Program-made: the position numbers and the translations under genes
Assembly: GCF_022348185.1 (NCBI RefSeq)
Contig: NZ_JAKRFD010000002.1
Location: 248,001-312,000, forward strand
DNA: 64,000 nucleotides
Direction: 5' to 3'
Source of the DNA: Epibacterium sp. Ofav1-8
GTDB lineage: Bacteria; Pseudomonadota; Alphaproteobacteria; Rhodobacterales; Rhodobacteraceae
Shown here: one piece after another, positions 23,906 to 31,687 of the stretch
Layout of the letters: each line of letters starts with the position of its first letter
How positions within the stretch are numbered: position 1 is the stretch's first letter
The notes under the pieces: model-generated
Told to the model about the DNA's origin: nothing
Databases searched by the model: none
Seen by the model: the letters and a program-made list of their open reading frames with translations, nothing else

Positions 23906-23930
23906 TTGTGCAGGGGGCGCCTAAGCACAA
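23906..23930. promoter_or_regulatory. Inverted repeat in the GTA upstream region
   Basis: TTGTGC and GCACAA are separated by 13 bases, about 180 bp before g1, in the only stretch between the mltG terminator and the GTA genes. It is a candidate operator or activator site for the cluster. No sequence match to a known GTA regulator was made. Confidence 0.25.
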
Positions 23931-24108
23931 ACCGTGGCCGTTGCGCCCCGGGCGCACGCCGGTCTGACGCGATGTTCATCCGTCTGCGGTAAAACCATCC
24001 CCGGCAGCTGGAAAACGTGGGGGCAAGGATCGGCGGACCTGGACGGGTCTCTGATCCGGGCCTCCCGTTTCTCCCAACGGATCGTTCTGAGACGAGGCCG
24101 TACCCCCC

Positions 24109-24462
24109 ATGACATCACAGACGCCCGAAGAGCTGATGGAGATCAGCTCTGACCTCTTGCGCTCTCTGCACGACAGCCTCCGGCGTGCGCGCCGGATCAG
24201 CGAGGATTACCTCGCCCAGTTCGAGGCGGAACAGGACATCAACCCCGACACCGCGCAGCTCAAGCCGCAGATTGCCAAGCTCGATGGCCTGATCCGTGAC
24301 ATCCAGAAAGTGGAGAAAACCCTTGTCGACCGCAAAGACGCCCCTGGTGCCGCCCGCATGGTGGCTTTCGACCTCTGTGCCGCCCGCGATGAGATCGAGC
24401 GCCGCTTGGCTGGCCTCTGTGCCGCGCTTCATGACGCAGATCTGGCTGGAGGAGATGGATGA
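24109..24462 (+). CDS. GTA g1: small terminase-like protein
   Basis: The 117-residue, mostly helical protein (LLRSLHDSLRRARRISEDYLAQFEAEQDINPDTA, then QIAKLDGLIRDIQKVEKTLVDRK) sits at the g1 position of the GTA cluster. There it works with the large terminase, which packages random fragments of host DNA. The long coiled-coil-like middle suits an oligomer that bridges DNA and the motor. It overlaps the terminase gene in another frame. Assignment rests mainly on position, size and helical character, since g1 proteins diverge quickly. Confidence 0.78.
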   Translation: MTSQTPEELMEISSDLLRSLHDSLRRARRISEDYLAQFEAEQDINPDTAQLKPQIAKLDGLIRDIQKVEKTLVDRKDAPGAARMVAFDLCAARDEIERRLAGLCAALHDADLAGGDG

Positions 24463-25732
24463 CCACACCCTGGCGGCGATGCCCTATGTGTTCGACCTCT
24501 GGGCGCTGCCGCATCAATGCGCGCCTGCGGGCGATTGGCGCGCCTGGGTGATCCTGGGCGGGCGCGGGGCGGGCAAGACCCGTGCTGGTGCCGAATGGGT
24601 GCGGTCCGAGGTCGAGGGGGCAGAGCCTTTTGGTATCGGTCGCGCGCGTCGCATGGCGCTGGTCGGCGAGACCTATGATCAGGTGCGCGACGTGATGATC
24701 CATGGCGACAGCGGCATCCTTGCCTGCTCGCCGCCGGACCGCCGCCCGGAGTGGCGCGCGGGCGAACGCAGGCTGGTCTGGCCCAATGGAGCCACCGCGC
24801 AGGCGTTTTCCGCCTCCGACCCCGAGGCGTTGCGCGGGCCGCAGTTTGATGCCGCCTGGGTGGACGAGCTGGCGAAATGGCGCCGCGCTCAGGAGGCCTG
24901 GGACATGCTGCAATTCGCCCTGCGTCTGGGCGCGGCCCCACGCGTCTGTGTGACCACCACCCCGCGCAATGTGCCGCTGCTGAAGCAGCTGCTGGAGAGT
25001 CCCTCGACTGTTACCACCCATGCGCCCACCGAGGCCAACCGCGCCAACCTCGCGCCCGGTTTCCTGACAGAGGTGCGGGCCCGCTACGGTGGGTCGCGAC
25101 TGGCGCGGCAAGAGCTGGACGGCGTGATGCTGGCGGATGTGGATGGCGCGCTCTGGACGTCGGGCATGCTGGAGCAGCTCCAGCGTCGCGACAGACCGCC
25201 CCTCGACCGGATCGTGGTGGCGGTGGACCCATCGGTGAGTGCGCATAAGGGCTCTGATGCCTGCGGTATCATTGTTGCCGGGGCGCAGACGCAGGGGCCG
25301 ATTTCCGAGTGGCGCGCCTATGTGCTGGCCGATCACACGGTGCAGGGGCTGGGGCCCACCGGCTGGGCGCGCGCCGCCATTGCCGCGCGCGACGCCTATC
25401 GGGCCGAGCGACTGGTGGCCGAGGTCAATCAGGGCGGGGCATTGGTGGGCACCGTATTGCGGCAGGTTGATCCCCTGGTGCCCTTCACCCCCGTTCACGC
25501 CAGCACAGGCAAGGTAGCACGGGCGGAGCCCGTCGCGGCGCTCTATGAGCAGGGGCGCGTGCATCATGCACCGGGCCTGCAAGAGTTGGAGGAGCAGATG
25601 TGCCTGATGACGGCGCAGGGCTATCGCGGCGATGGCTCTCCCGACCGTGTGGATGCGTTGGTCTGGGCGCTGCATGCGCTGATTATCGGCCCGGCAGAGC
25701 AGCATCGCTGCCCCAAGATCCGTCGTCTCTAG
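24389..25732 (+). CDS. GTA g2: large terminase (packaging ATPase-nuclease)
   Basis: The 447-residue packaging motor has Walker A GGRGAGKT (57-64), Walker B with catalytic Glu in AAWVDE (to residue 160), coupling motif CVTTTPR, and a nuclease domain starting VVAVDPSVSAHKGSDACG, then AEVNQGG and DGSPDRVDALVWALH. It fills capsids with host DNA. The start is uncertain: 24389 (ATG, MRSSAAWLASVP) is preferred because the AWLASVP stretch resembles the family N-terminus. The alternatives are GTG 24296 and ATG 24431. With 24389 the gene overlaps g1 by 74 bases in a different frame. An intrinsic terminator follows 30 bp after the stop. Confidence 0.93.
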   Translation: MRSSAAWLASVPRFMTQIWLEEMDDHTLAAMPYVFDLWALPHQCAPAGDWRAWVILGGRGAGKTRAGAEWVRSEVEGAEPFGIGRARRMALVGETYDQVRDVMIHGDSGILACSPPDRRPEWRAGERRLVWPNGATAQAFSASDPEALRGPQFDAAWVDELAKWRRAQEAWDMLQFALRLGAAPRVCVTTTPRNVPLLKQLLESPSTVTTHAPTEANRANLAPGFLTEVRARYGGSRLARQELDGVMLADVDGALWTSGMLEQLQRRDRPPLDRIVVAVDPSVSAHKGSDACGIIVAGAQTQGPISEWRAYVLADHTVQGLGPTGWARAAIAARDAYRAERLVAEVNQGGALVGTVLRQVDPLVPFTPVHASTGKVARAEPVAALYEQGRVHHAPGLQELEEQMCLMTAQGYRGDGSPDRVDALVWALHALIIGPAEQHRCPKIRRL

Positions 25733-25762
25733 GGCGCGCGCTATCCCAAATCAAACCTATGA

Positions 25763-25788
25763 AACGCCCGCCTCACGCGGGCGTTTTG
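25763..25788 (+). terminator. Intrinsic terminator inside the GTA cluster (between g2 and g3)
   Basis: A perfect 9-bp stem (AACGCCCGC/GCGGGCGTT) with a 4-base loop is followed by TTGCTTTT. It lies between the terminase and portal genes, so some transcripts should end here unless read-through is promoted. Confidence 0.8.
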
Positions 25789-25931
25789 CTTTTCTATCAG
25801 AGGCTTGGCGCTGGGTGTTGCGCCCCCGGCGCACGCCCTGCTGGCGGGATGTTCAAACCCCTGTGGCAGATTGTTTTCCAACACGACGGGCATCGGCCCA
25901 AGGCGAAACCGGAACGGCAAAGGAGTGCACC

Positions 25932-27137
25932 ATGGTCTTTGACCTGCTGCGACGCAAGACGGGGCGAGTGGATCAGACGGCGGCTGCGGCCCCGTCGCAA
26001 AAGGCCAGCGCTGCGGCGCGGGTGCTGCCCATGGGCAATGGCACGCAGGCCGCCTGGGGGCCACGTGACACGGTCTCTCTGACCCGAGCGGGGTTTCTGG
26101 GCAACCCGGTTGGCCACCGCGCGGTGAAACTTATCGCCGAGGCCGCCGCCGCGCTGCCATTGGTGCTCCAGAGCACGGATGCGCGGTATGACAGCCACCC
26201 GCTGCTGTCGCTGCTGTCGCGCCCCAATGCGGCGCAGGCGCGGGCAGAGATGCTGGAGGCGCTCTATGCCAACCTGCTCCTGTCGGGCAATGCCTATATC
26301 GAGGCGGTCGCCTCTGATGCGGGCTGGCCGGTGGAGCTGCACATTCTGCGCCCGGATCGCATGCGGGTGGTGCCGGGAGGTGATGGCTGGCCGGTGGGCT
26401 ATGACTACGCGGTGGGCGGCAAGACACATCGCTTTGCGATAGATCCCGCGCGCCCGGCGATCTGCCACCTCAAGAGCTTTCATCCGCTGGACGATCACTA
26501 CGGGCTCGCGCCGCTGCAGGCTGCAGCCACCGCGGTCGAGGTACATGGCGCCGCCGCGCGCTGGTCAAAATCGCTGCTGGACAATGCCGCGCAACCCTCC
26601 GGCGCGCTGGTCTGGACCGGATCGGACGGGCTGGGGCAGATGGGCGACGACCAGTTCCGCCGCCTCTCCGAGGAGATCGAGGCCAATTTTCAGGGCGCGC
26701 GCAACGCCGGACGGCCGATGGTGTTGGAGGGCGGTCTGGACTGGAAGCAGATGGGGTTCAGCCCCTCCGATATGGAGTTCCACCGCACCAAGGACAGCGC
26801 CGCGCGCGAGATTGCGCAGGCCTTTGGGGTGCCGCCGATGCTCCTCGGCATTCCGGGCGATGCCACCTATGCCAACTACCAGGAGGCCAACCGGGCATTC
26901 TATCGCCTGACGGTGCTGCCCCTGGCGATGCGGGTGGCGGCGAAACTTTCGGACTGGCTGATGCGGTTCGGCGAGGAAGTCCTGGAGATGAAACCGGATC
27001 TCGATCAGGTGCAGGCCCTCAGCACCGAACGCGAGGCGCAGTGGCGGCGCGTCACACAGGCGGATTTCCTGACCGAGTCTGAGAAGCGCCAGATGCTGGG
27101 CCTGCCGCCGCGCAGCGTGGAGGTGCCGGATGACTGA
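25932..27137 (+). CDS. GTA g3: portal protein
   Basis: The 401-residue HK97-type portal protein forms the ring at one capsid vertex through which DNA enters and leaves. Recognisable blocks are NPVGHRAVKLIAEAAAALPLV, NLLLSGNAYIEAV, GWPVELHILRPDRMRVV, CHLKSFHPLDDHYGLAPLQAA, and FGVPPMLLGIPGDATYANYQEANRAFYRLTVLPL. The ATG at 25932 has AGGAG seven bases upstream; the open frame before it is non-coding. The 200-bp gap before it contains a terminator and perhaps a secondary promoter. It overlaps g3.5 by eight bases. Confidence 0.95.
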   Translation: MVFDLLRRKTGRVDQTAAAAPSQKASAAARVLPMGNGTQAAWGPRDTVSLTRAGFLGNPVGHRAVKLIAEAAAALPLVLQSTDARYDSHPLLSLLSRPNAAQARAEMLEALYANLLLSGNAYIEAVASDAGWPVELHILRPDRMRVVPGGDGWPVGYDYAVGGKTHRFAIDPARPAICHLKSFHPLDDHYGLAPLQAAATAVEVHGAAARWSKSLLDNAAQPSGALVWTGSDGLGQMGDDQFRRLSEEIEANFQGARNAGRPMVLEGGLDWKQMGFSPSDMEFHRTKDSAAREIAQAFGVPPMLLGIPGDATYANYQEANRAFYRLTVLPLAMRVAAKLSDWLMRFGEEVLEMKPDLDQVQALSTEREAQWRRVTQADFLTESEKRQMLGLPPRSVEVPDD

Positions 27138-27354
27138 CGACCCGTTGCCGCCCTTTGACTGCGCCCCAAGCCAGCGACTGAGTGCCCATGAACGCGTGAG
27201 CGAAATCCGTCAGGAGGCGCTGAACCGGCGACTGGATCGGATGGAACGGATGATGGAGCGGCTGGAAAAACGGCTCTGGATCACCGTCTACGGCGTTGCT
27301 GCCGTGATCCTTGCGCAGGCCTTTCAGGGCTTTTTGTCGGTGCAGTTGCCCTGA
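27130..27354 (+). CDS. GTA g3.5: small membrane-anchored-type protein
   Basis: The 74-residue protein has a charged helical N-terminal half (LNRRLDRMERMMERLEKRL) and one hydrophobic segment near the C-terminus (ITVYGVAAVILAQAFQGFLSV). Its place between portal and protease genes matches the small g3.5 frame of the Rhodobacter capsulatus GTA. The function is unknown. It overlaps the portal gene, so it is translated with it. Confidence 0.8.
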   Translation: MTDDPLPPFDCAPSQRLSAHERVSEIRQEALNRRLDRMERMMERLEKRLWITVYGVAAVILAQAFQGFLSVQLP

Positions 27355-27389
27355 GCGATAATCAAGACATTTCAGAAAGGTAGAGCGTG

Positions 27390-27962
27390 ATGCTGACAGA
27401 TCATGAGCCCCGGCTCGAGACCAAATTCGCCCGCTTTGGCGAGGCGCTGTCCCTAAGCGCCGGAGAGGTGATCGAAGGCTATGCGAGCCTCTTTGGTGCC
27501 CCCGATCAGGGCAAGGATATCGTCACCCGTGGCGCCTATGCGGCCTCACTCGCGGCGCATCACTCGCGCGGCAGCAAGGTCAAGATGCTCTGGCAGCATG
27601 ACCCGAGCCACCCCATCGGCGTCTGGGACGAGATCCTTGAGGACGACACCGGCCTGCGCGTCAAAGGACGTATCCTTACGGAAACCCAGAAAGGCGCAGA
27701 GGCCGCCGCCCTGGTGCGCGCCGGGGCTATCGAGGGGCTGTCGATCGGCTATCGCACCGTGAAGGCGACCCGCGACAAGGAAGGCCACCGGCGGCTGGAG
27801 GAGCTTCAGCTTTGGGAGGTGTCGCTCGTGACATTCCCGATGCTGCCCTCGGCCCGGCTGTCGCGGCTTGCCCGGCGCGAGGCGGAAGCGGCGAAATCCG
27901 ACGCCTCCGATGCGGGCCTGCGCGCCCTTGCGGACGCTCTGCGCGCGGCCACCAGACCCTAA
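27390..27962 (+). CDS. GTA g4: prohead protease
   Basis: The 190-residue HK97-type (U35) serine protease trims the N-terminal scaffold of the capsid protein during maturation. Catalytic candidates are H70 in KMLWQHDPSHPIGVW and S118 in GAIEGLSIGYR; family blocks include EGYASLFGAPDQGKDIVTRGAY and LWEVSLVTFPM. A GTG directly precedes the ATG; the ATG at 27390 is preferred. It lies immediately before the capsid gene, its substrate. Confidence 0.93.
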   Translation: MLTDHEPRLETKFARFGEALSLSAGEVIEGYASLFGAPDQGKDIVTRGAYAASLAAHHSRGSKVKMLWQHDPSHPIGVWDEILEDDTGLRVKGRILTETQKGAEAAALVRAGAIEGLSIGYRTVKATRDKEGHRRLEELQLWEVSLVTFPMLPSARLSRLARREAEAAKSDASDAGLRALADALRAATRP

Positions 27963-27982
27963 CCCCTGAAAGAGGATCAGAG

Positions 27983-29179
27983 ATGACAGATCATCCATTC
28001 ACGGGCCACGCGCCCGAGGATGCGGCGACCCCGCCGCAGAATGTGGCCACGGAAGTGAAACAGGCCGTTTCGCAATTCGTGCAACATTTCAAGGGGTTCC
28101 AAGACGACGTGACCGAGAAACTCAAACAGACGGAAGAGCGTATGACCATGTTGGATCGTAAAACCCAAACCGCGGCCCGGCCGCATCTGGCGGCGGCGGA
28201 GGTCGATGGTGCGCCGCATCAAAAGGCCATGCAAGCCTATCTGCGCCATGGCGACGAGGAGGGCTTTCGCGGCCTTGACATGGGCACCAAGGCCATGTCG
28301 ACGGCGGTAAATTCCGATGGCGGTTTCCTTGTCGACCCGCAGACCTCGGATGTGGTGAAATCGGTGCTGCAATCCACCGCGTCGATCCGTGCGGTGGCCT
28401 CGGTGGTCAATGTGGAGGCGACGTCTTTTGACGTGTTGATCGACCATTCCGATGTGGGTGCGGGCTGGGCCACCGAGACCGGCTCGGTCACGGAAACCGG
28501 CACGCCGTCCATTGACCGCATCGTGATCCCGCTGCACGAGCTTTCGGCCTTGCCCAAGGCGTCGCAACGACTGCTGGATGACAGCGCCTTTGACATCGAG
28601 GGCTGGCTGGCGGGGCGGATCGCCGACAAATTCGCCCGCGCTGAAGCGCAGAGCTTTATTTCGGGGGATGGCGTGGACAAGCCCACCGGCATCCTGACCC
28701 ATCCCACGGTGGACAATGACAGCTGGAGCTGGGGCAATATCGGCTATGTGGCCACCGGCAGCGACGGCGATATCGGCTCGGCGGATGCGATCATCGACCT
28801 GGTCTATGCGCTGGACGCGCGCTACCGCGCCGGGGCGAGTTTTGTGATGAACTCCAAGACCGCCGGCCTGATCCGCAAGCTGAAGGACGCCGATGGCCGC
28901 TTCCTGTGGTCCGATGGTCTTGCGGCGGGCGAGCCAGCGCGGCTGATGGGATACCCGGTGCTGGTGGCCGAGGACATGCCGGATGTGGCCTCTGACAGCC
29001 TGTCGATTGCCTTTGGCGACTTTGGCGCAGGCTACACCATTGCCGAACGCCCGGACCTGCGCGTCCTGCGGGATCCGTTCTCCGCCAAGCCGCATGTGCT
29101 GTTTTACGCCACCAAGCGCGTGGGCGGCGACGTCAGCGACTTTGCTGCGATCAAGCTGATGAAATTCGGGCTGAGCTGA
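27983..29179 (+). CDS. GTA g5: major capsid protein
   Basis: The 398-residue HK97-fold capsid subunit has an N-terminal helical scaffold region of ~100 residues (VKQAVSQFVQHFKGFQDDVTEKLKQTEERM) that the g4 protease should remove. The mature fold begins near AMSTAVNSDGGFLVDP; later blocks include GWATETGSVTETGTPSIDRIVIPLHELSALPKASQRLLDD and FGDFGAGYTIAERPDLRVLRDPFSAKPHVLFYATKRVGGDV. The ATG at 27983 has AGAGGATCAGAG upstream. An 11-bp hairpin after the gene may stabilise its mRNA. Confidence 0.97.
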   Translation: MTDHPFTGHAPEDAATPPQNVATEVKQAVSQFVQHFKGFQDDVTEKLKQTEERMTMLDRKTQTAARPHLAAAEVDGAPHQKAMQAYLRHGDEEGFRGLDMGTKAMSTAVNSDGGFLVDPQTSDVVKSVLQSTASIRAVASVVNVEATSFDVLIDHSDVGAGWATETGSVTETGTPSIDRIVIPLHELSALPKASQRLLDDSAFDIEGWLAGRIADKFARAEAQSFISGDGVDKPTGILTHPTVDNDSWSWGNIGYVATGSDGDIGSADAIIDLVYALDARYRAGASFVMNSKTAGLIRKLKDADGRFLWSDGLAAGEPARLMGYPVLVAEDMPDVASDSLSIAFGDFGAGYTIAERPDLRVLRDPFSAKPHVLFYATKRVGGDVSDFAAIKLMKFGLS

Positions 29180-29195
29180 TCGCTTAATCCCGGAT

Positions 29196-29221
29196 GACGG
29201 GGCCGGCAGCCCGGCTCCGTC
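29196..29221 (+). other. Stem-loop after the capsid gene
   Basis: An 11-bp stem (one G-U pair) with a 4-base loop begins 17 bp after the g5 stop. No T-run follows, so it is unlikely to be a normal terminator. Protection of the capsid mRNA 3' end, or partial attenuation, would explain how capsid is made in excess of downstream proteins. Confidence 0.5.
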
Positions 29222-29354
29222 GGCGGGTGCGTGCCTCATGGGTTTGTCGTCCAGCTGCTCCCTCCGTCCGAGCGGCAGACCCGGTGCGCACCCGTCCAAT
29301 GGACGGCGCGGCAGAGACCGCGTGAGGGATACAGATTTTCAGCGGAGAGAGCCG

Positions 29355-29957
29355 ATGATTTTGCACGAACTGACCCCGCTGCCCGACAGCATTTTGCCGC
29401 TCGCGGCCTTCAAGGCGCATCTGCGTCTGGGCACCGGCTTTGGCGAGGAGGCGTTGCAGGACGCGGTGCTTCTGGCCTTCTTGCGCGCCAGCCTCGCGGC
29501 GATCGAGGCGCGCACCAACAAGGCGCTCTTGACGCGCGACTATGAGTGGCGGCTGAACGCATGGCCCCGCGTGGTGGAGCTGCCGGTGGCGCCGGTTTCG
29601 ATCGTTTCGCAGGTGGCGCTGGTGGATCAGACCGGCGCGGAGACGGAGGTGCCCGTGGCGGCCTATGCGCTGGCGCCCGACGCCCATGCTCCGCGCCTGA
29701 CGCCGCGCGCGGCGGTCTGGCCAATGATGCCTTCGGGGGGCGGCGCGGTGATCCGCTTTACCGCCGGGATGGCCGCCACATGGGACGCGCTACCCGCTGA
29801 TCTCGCGCAGGCAGTGATGCTGCTGGCGGCGCATTATTACGAGTATCGCGATGACACCTCGCTGCATGCGGGCTGCATGCCCTTTGGCGTGGCGAGCCTG
29901 TTGGACCGGCACCGCATGCCACGCCTCAGCCTGGCCCGGAGCGAGGTGCACTCATGA
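29355..29957 (+). CDS. GTA g6: head-tail connector (adaptor)
   Basis: The 200-residue protein has an N-terminal connector fold typical of DNA-packaging adaptors: LAAFKAHLRLGTGFGEEALQDAVLLAFLRASLAAIEARTNKALLTRDYEW. A C-terminal part follows with HYYEYRDDTS. It bridges portal and tail. The ATG at 29355 has GGAGAGA upstream; the longer frame is non-coding. The last four bases overlap g7. Confidence 0.9.
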   Translation: MILHELTPLPDSILPLAAFKAHLRLGTGFGEEALQDAVLLAFLRASLAAIEARTNKALLTRDYEWRLNAWPRVVELPVAPVSIVSQVALVDQTGAETEVPVAAYALAPDAHAPRLTPRAAVWPMMPSGGGAVIRFTAGMAATWDALPADLAQAVMLLAAHYYEYRDDTSLHAGCMPFGVASLLDRHRMPRLSLARSEVHS

Positions 29958-30292
29958 GCGCGCCGCGACTGAACCGCCCGTTGCGGCTGGAAGATCCGCA
30001 AGCGACCAGCGATGGCGCCGGAGGATTTGACATCTCCTGGGTCGAGCTGGGCCAGCATTGGGCCGAGGTCGACGCGCTGACGGGCCGCGAGAGTGGCCGA
30101 CGTGGCACCTCCGTCTCGCTGCAACGCTATCGGATCACCCTGCGCTCCGCCCCGGTGGGATCTCCCGCGCGCCCGAAACCGGACCAGCGGTTTTGCGAAG
30201 GCAGCCGCATCTACAAGATCGACGCCGTGGCCGAGCGCGACATGGACGGGCGTTACCTCATTTGTTTCGCAACAGAGGAGCTGGCCACATGA
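29954..30292 (+). CDS. GTA g7: head-tail stopper
   Basis: The 112-residue head-completion protein (LNRPLRLEDPQATSDGAGGFDISWVELGQHWAEVDALTGRESGRRG, then ITLRSAPVG, RFCEGSRIYKIDAVAERD) belongs to the SPP1 gp16/HK97 gp10-like closure family. It forms the ring that retains packaged DNA until the tail attaches. It has four-base overlaps with both neighbours (ATGA on each side). Confidence 0.88.
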   Translation: MSAPRLNRPLRLEDPQATSDGAGGFDISWVELGQHWAEVDALTGRESGRRGTSVSLQRYRITLRSAPVGSPARPKPDQRFCEGSRIYKIDAVAERDMDGRYLICFATEELAT

Positions 30293-30696
30293 CCTATGCG
30301 CTGTCTCACAGCCTGCAAACCGCCGTCTACCAGCAGCTGATCAGCGATGCCGCGCTGGCGGCAGAGGTGGGCACGGCGATCTACGACATGCTGCCTGCGG
30401 GCACGCTGCCGGGAATCTATGTAACCCTCGGCGCGGAGAGCGTGCGGGACAGATCCGATGTCACAGGCGGCGGCGCGCTGCATCGCTTTACCGTGACCGT
30501 GGTCGCCAATGCGGCCGGGTTCAGTGCCGCCAAACGCGCGGCGGCAGCGATCTCCGACGCGCTGGTGGATGCGCCGCTGACCCTGACGCGCGGGCATCTG
30601 GTGGGGCTGTGGTTTGACCGCGCCAACGCCAAACGGCTGAGCAACGGGGATCGCTCCATCGCGCTGCGGTTTTCCGCGCGTCTCGACGACTCCTGA
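30289..30696 (+). CDS. GTA g8: tail terminator (DUF3168)
   Basis: The 135-residue protein (LSHSLQTAVYQQLISDAALAAEVGTAIYDMLPAGTLPGIYVTLG, then HRFTVTVVANAAGFSAAKRAAAAISDALVDAPLTL) matches the DUF3168 tail-completion family. This caps the tail tube at the head-proximal end. It starts within the stop of g7. Confidence 0.9.
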   Translation: MTYALSHSLQTAVYQQLISDAALAAEVGTAIYDMLPAGTLPGIYVTLGAESVRDRSDVTGGGALHRFTVTVVANAAGFSAAKRAAAAISDALVDAPLTLTRGHLVGLWFDRANAKRLSNGDRSIALRFSARLDDS

Positions 30697-30731
30697 CTGA
30701 AATTCAACGCATTAGCAGAAGGACCTCACCC

Positions 30732-31145
30732 ATGAGTGCTCAAAACGGCAAGGATCTCCTGATCAAGGTGGATATGACCGGCACCGGCAGTTTCACCACC
30801 ATCGCAGGCCTGCGTGCCACCCGTATCAGCTTCAACGCCGAGAGCGTCGATGTGACCAGCCTCGACAGTGCGGGTGGCTGGCGTGAGCTTCTGGGCGGTG
30901 CGGGTGTGCGCTCGGCAAACCTCTCCGGCTCGGGCGTGTTTCGCGATGCGAGCACCGACGAGCGCGCGCGGCAGCTGTTCTTTGATGGCGAGACCCCGGC
31001 GTTTCAGGTGGTGATCCCGGATTTCGGCACCGTCGAAGGTCCGTTTCAGGTCACAGCGCTGGAATACGCTGGCAGCCACAATGGCGAGGCCACCTATGAG
31101 CTGTCGCTGGCCTCCGCCGGTGCGCTGACCTTTACGGCGGCCTGA
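30732..31145 (+). CDS. GTA g9: major tail (tube) protein
   Basis: The 137-residue tube subunit has the beta-sandwich pattern of the TP901-1-type tail protein: GKDLLIKVDMTGTGSFTTIAGLRATRISFNAESVDVTSLDSAGGWRELLGG, then SGSGVFRDASTDERARQLFFDG. Hexameric rings of it stack to make the tail. Only three bases separate it from g10. Confidence 0.94.
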   Translation: MSAQNGKDLLIKVDMTGTGSFTTIAGLRATRISFNAESVDVTSLDSAGGWRELLGGAGVRSANLSGSGVFRDASTDERARQLFFDGETPAFQVVIPDFGTVEGPFQVTALEYAGSHNGEATYELSLASAGALTFTAA

Positions 31146-31148
31146 GCC

Positions 31149-31472
31149 ATGGCAAACCCCTACAGAGGTGAGGTGACACTGGTGCTCAACGGCCAGCCGC
31201 ACATGCTGAAGCTGACACTGGGTGCGCTGGCGGAACTGGAGGCGGAACTGGGCGAGGGTGACTTGATATCCCTTGTGCAACGCTTTGAAATGGGACGGTT
31301 TTCCTCGTGCGATATGCTGGCGCTTCTGGCGGCGGGGCTGCGTGGGGGCGGATCTGACATCAGCCGCGCAGATCTGGCGCAGGCCGAGATCGAGGGCGGC
31401 GTGATGCAGGCCACCAAGGTCGCGGCGCAATTGTTGGCGCTGAGTTTCGCGCTGCCCTCGGGGGATGCATGA
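31149..31472 (+). CDS. GTA g10: tail assembly chaperone
   Basis: The 107-residue protein (ANPYRGEVTLVLNGQPHMLKLTLGALAELEAELGEGDLISLVQRFE, then SRADLAQAEIEGGVMQATKVAAQLLALSFALP) matches the GTA gp10 tail-chaperone family. This binds the tape measure before tube polymerisation. The stop overlaps g10.1 by four bases. No slippery frameshift signal was noted; the two chaperones are separate genes. Confidence 0.88.
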   Translation: MANPYRGEVTLVLNGQPHMLKLTLGALAELEAELGEGDLISLVQRFEMGRFSSCDMLALLAAGLRGGGSDISRADLAQAEIEGGVMQATKVAAQLLALSFALPSGDA

Positions 31473-31684
31473 GCCGTGCCGCGATGCTGGACTGGCCCGC
31501 CCTGATGCGGGCCGGGATGCTGGGGCTGCGGCTGACCCCGCGCGAGTTCTGGCAACTGACCCCGGCAGAGCTGCGGCTGATGCTGAACCTTGATGCCAGC
31601 ACACCACCCATGGACCGCGACCGCCTGAGCCTTCTGATGACGCAGTTCCCGGATCAGACCAACGACGTGAACCAACCGGAGTAA
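31469..31684 (+). CDS. GTA g10.1: second tail assembly chaperone
   Basis: The 71-residue protein (LDWPALMRAGMLGLRLTPREFWQLTPAELRLMLNL) is the small phage-tail-assembly-chaperone family member (DUF2376-like) found directly after g10 in GTA clusters. It is easy to miss because of its size. It overlaps g10 and ends three bases before g11. Confidence 0.88.
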   Translation: MSRAAMLDWPALMRAGMLGLRLTPREFWQLTPAELRLMLNLDASTPPMDRDRLSLLMTQFPDQTNDVNQPE

Positions 31685-31687
31685 CCC

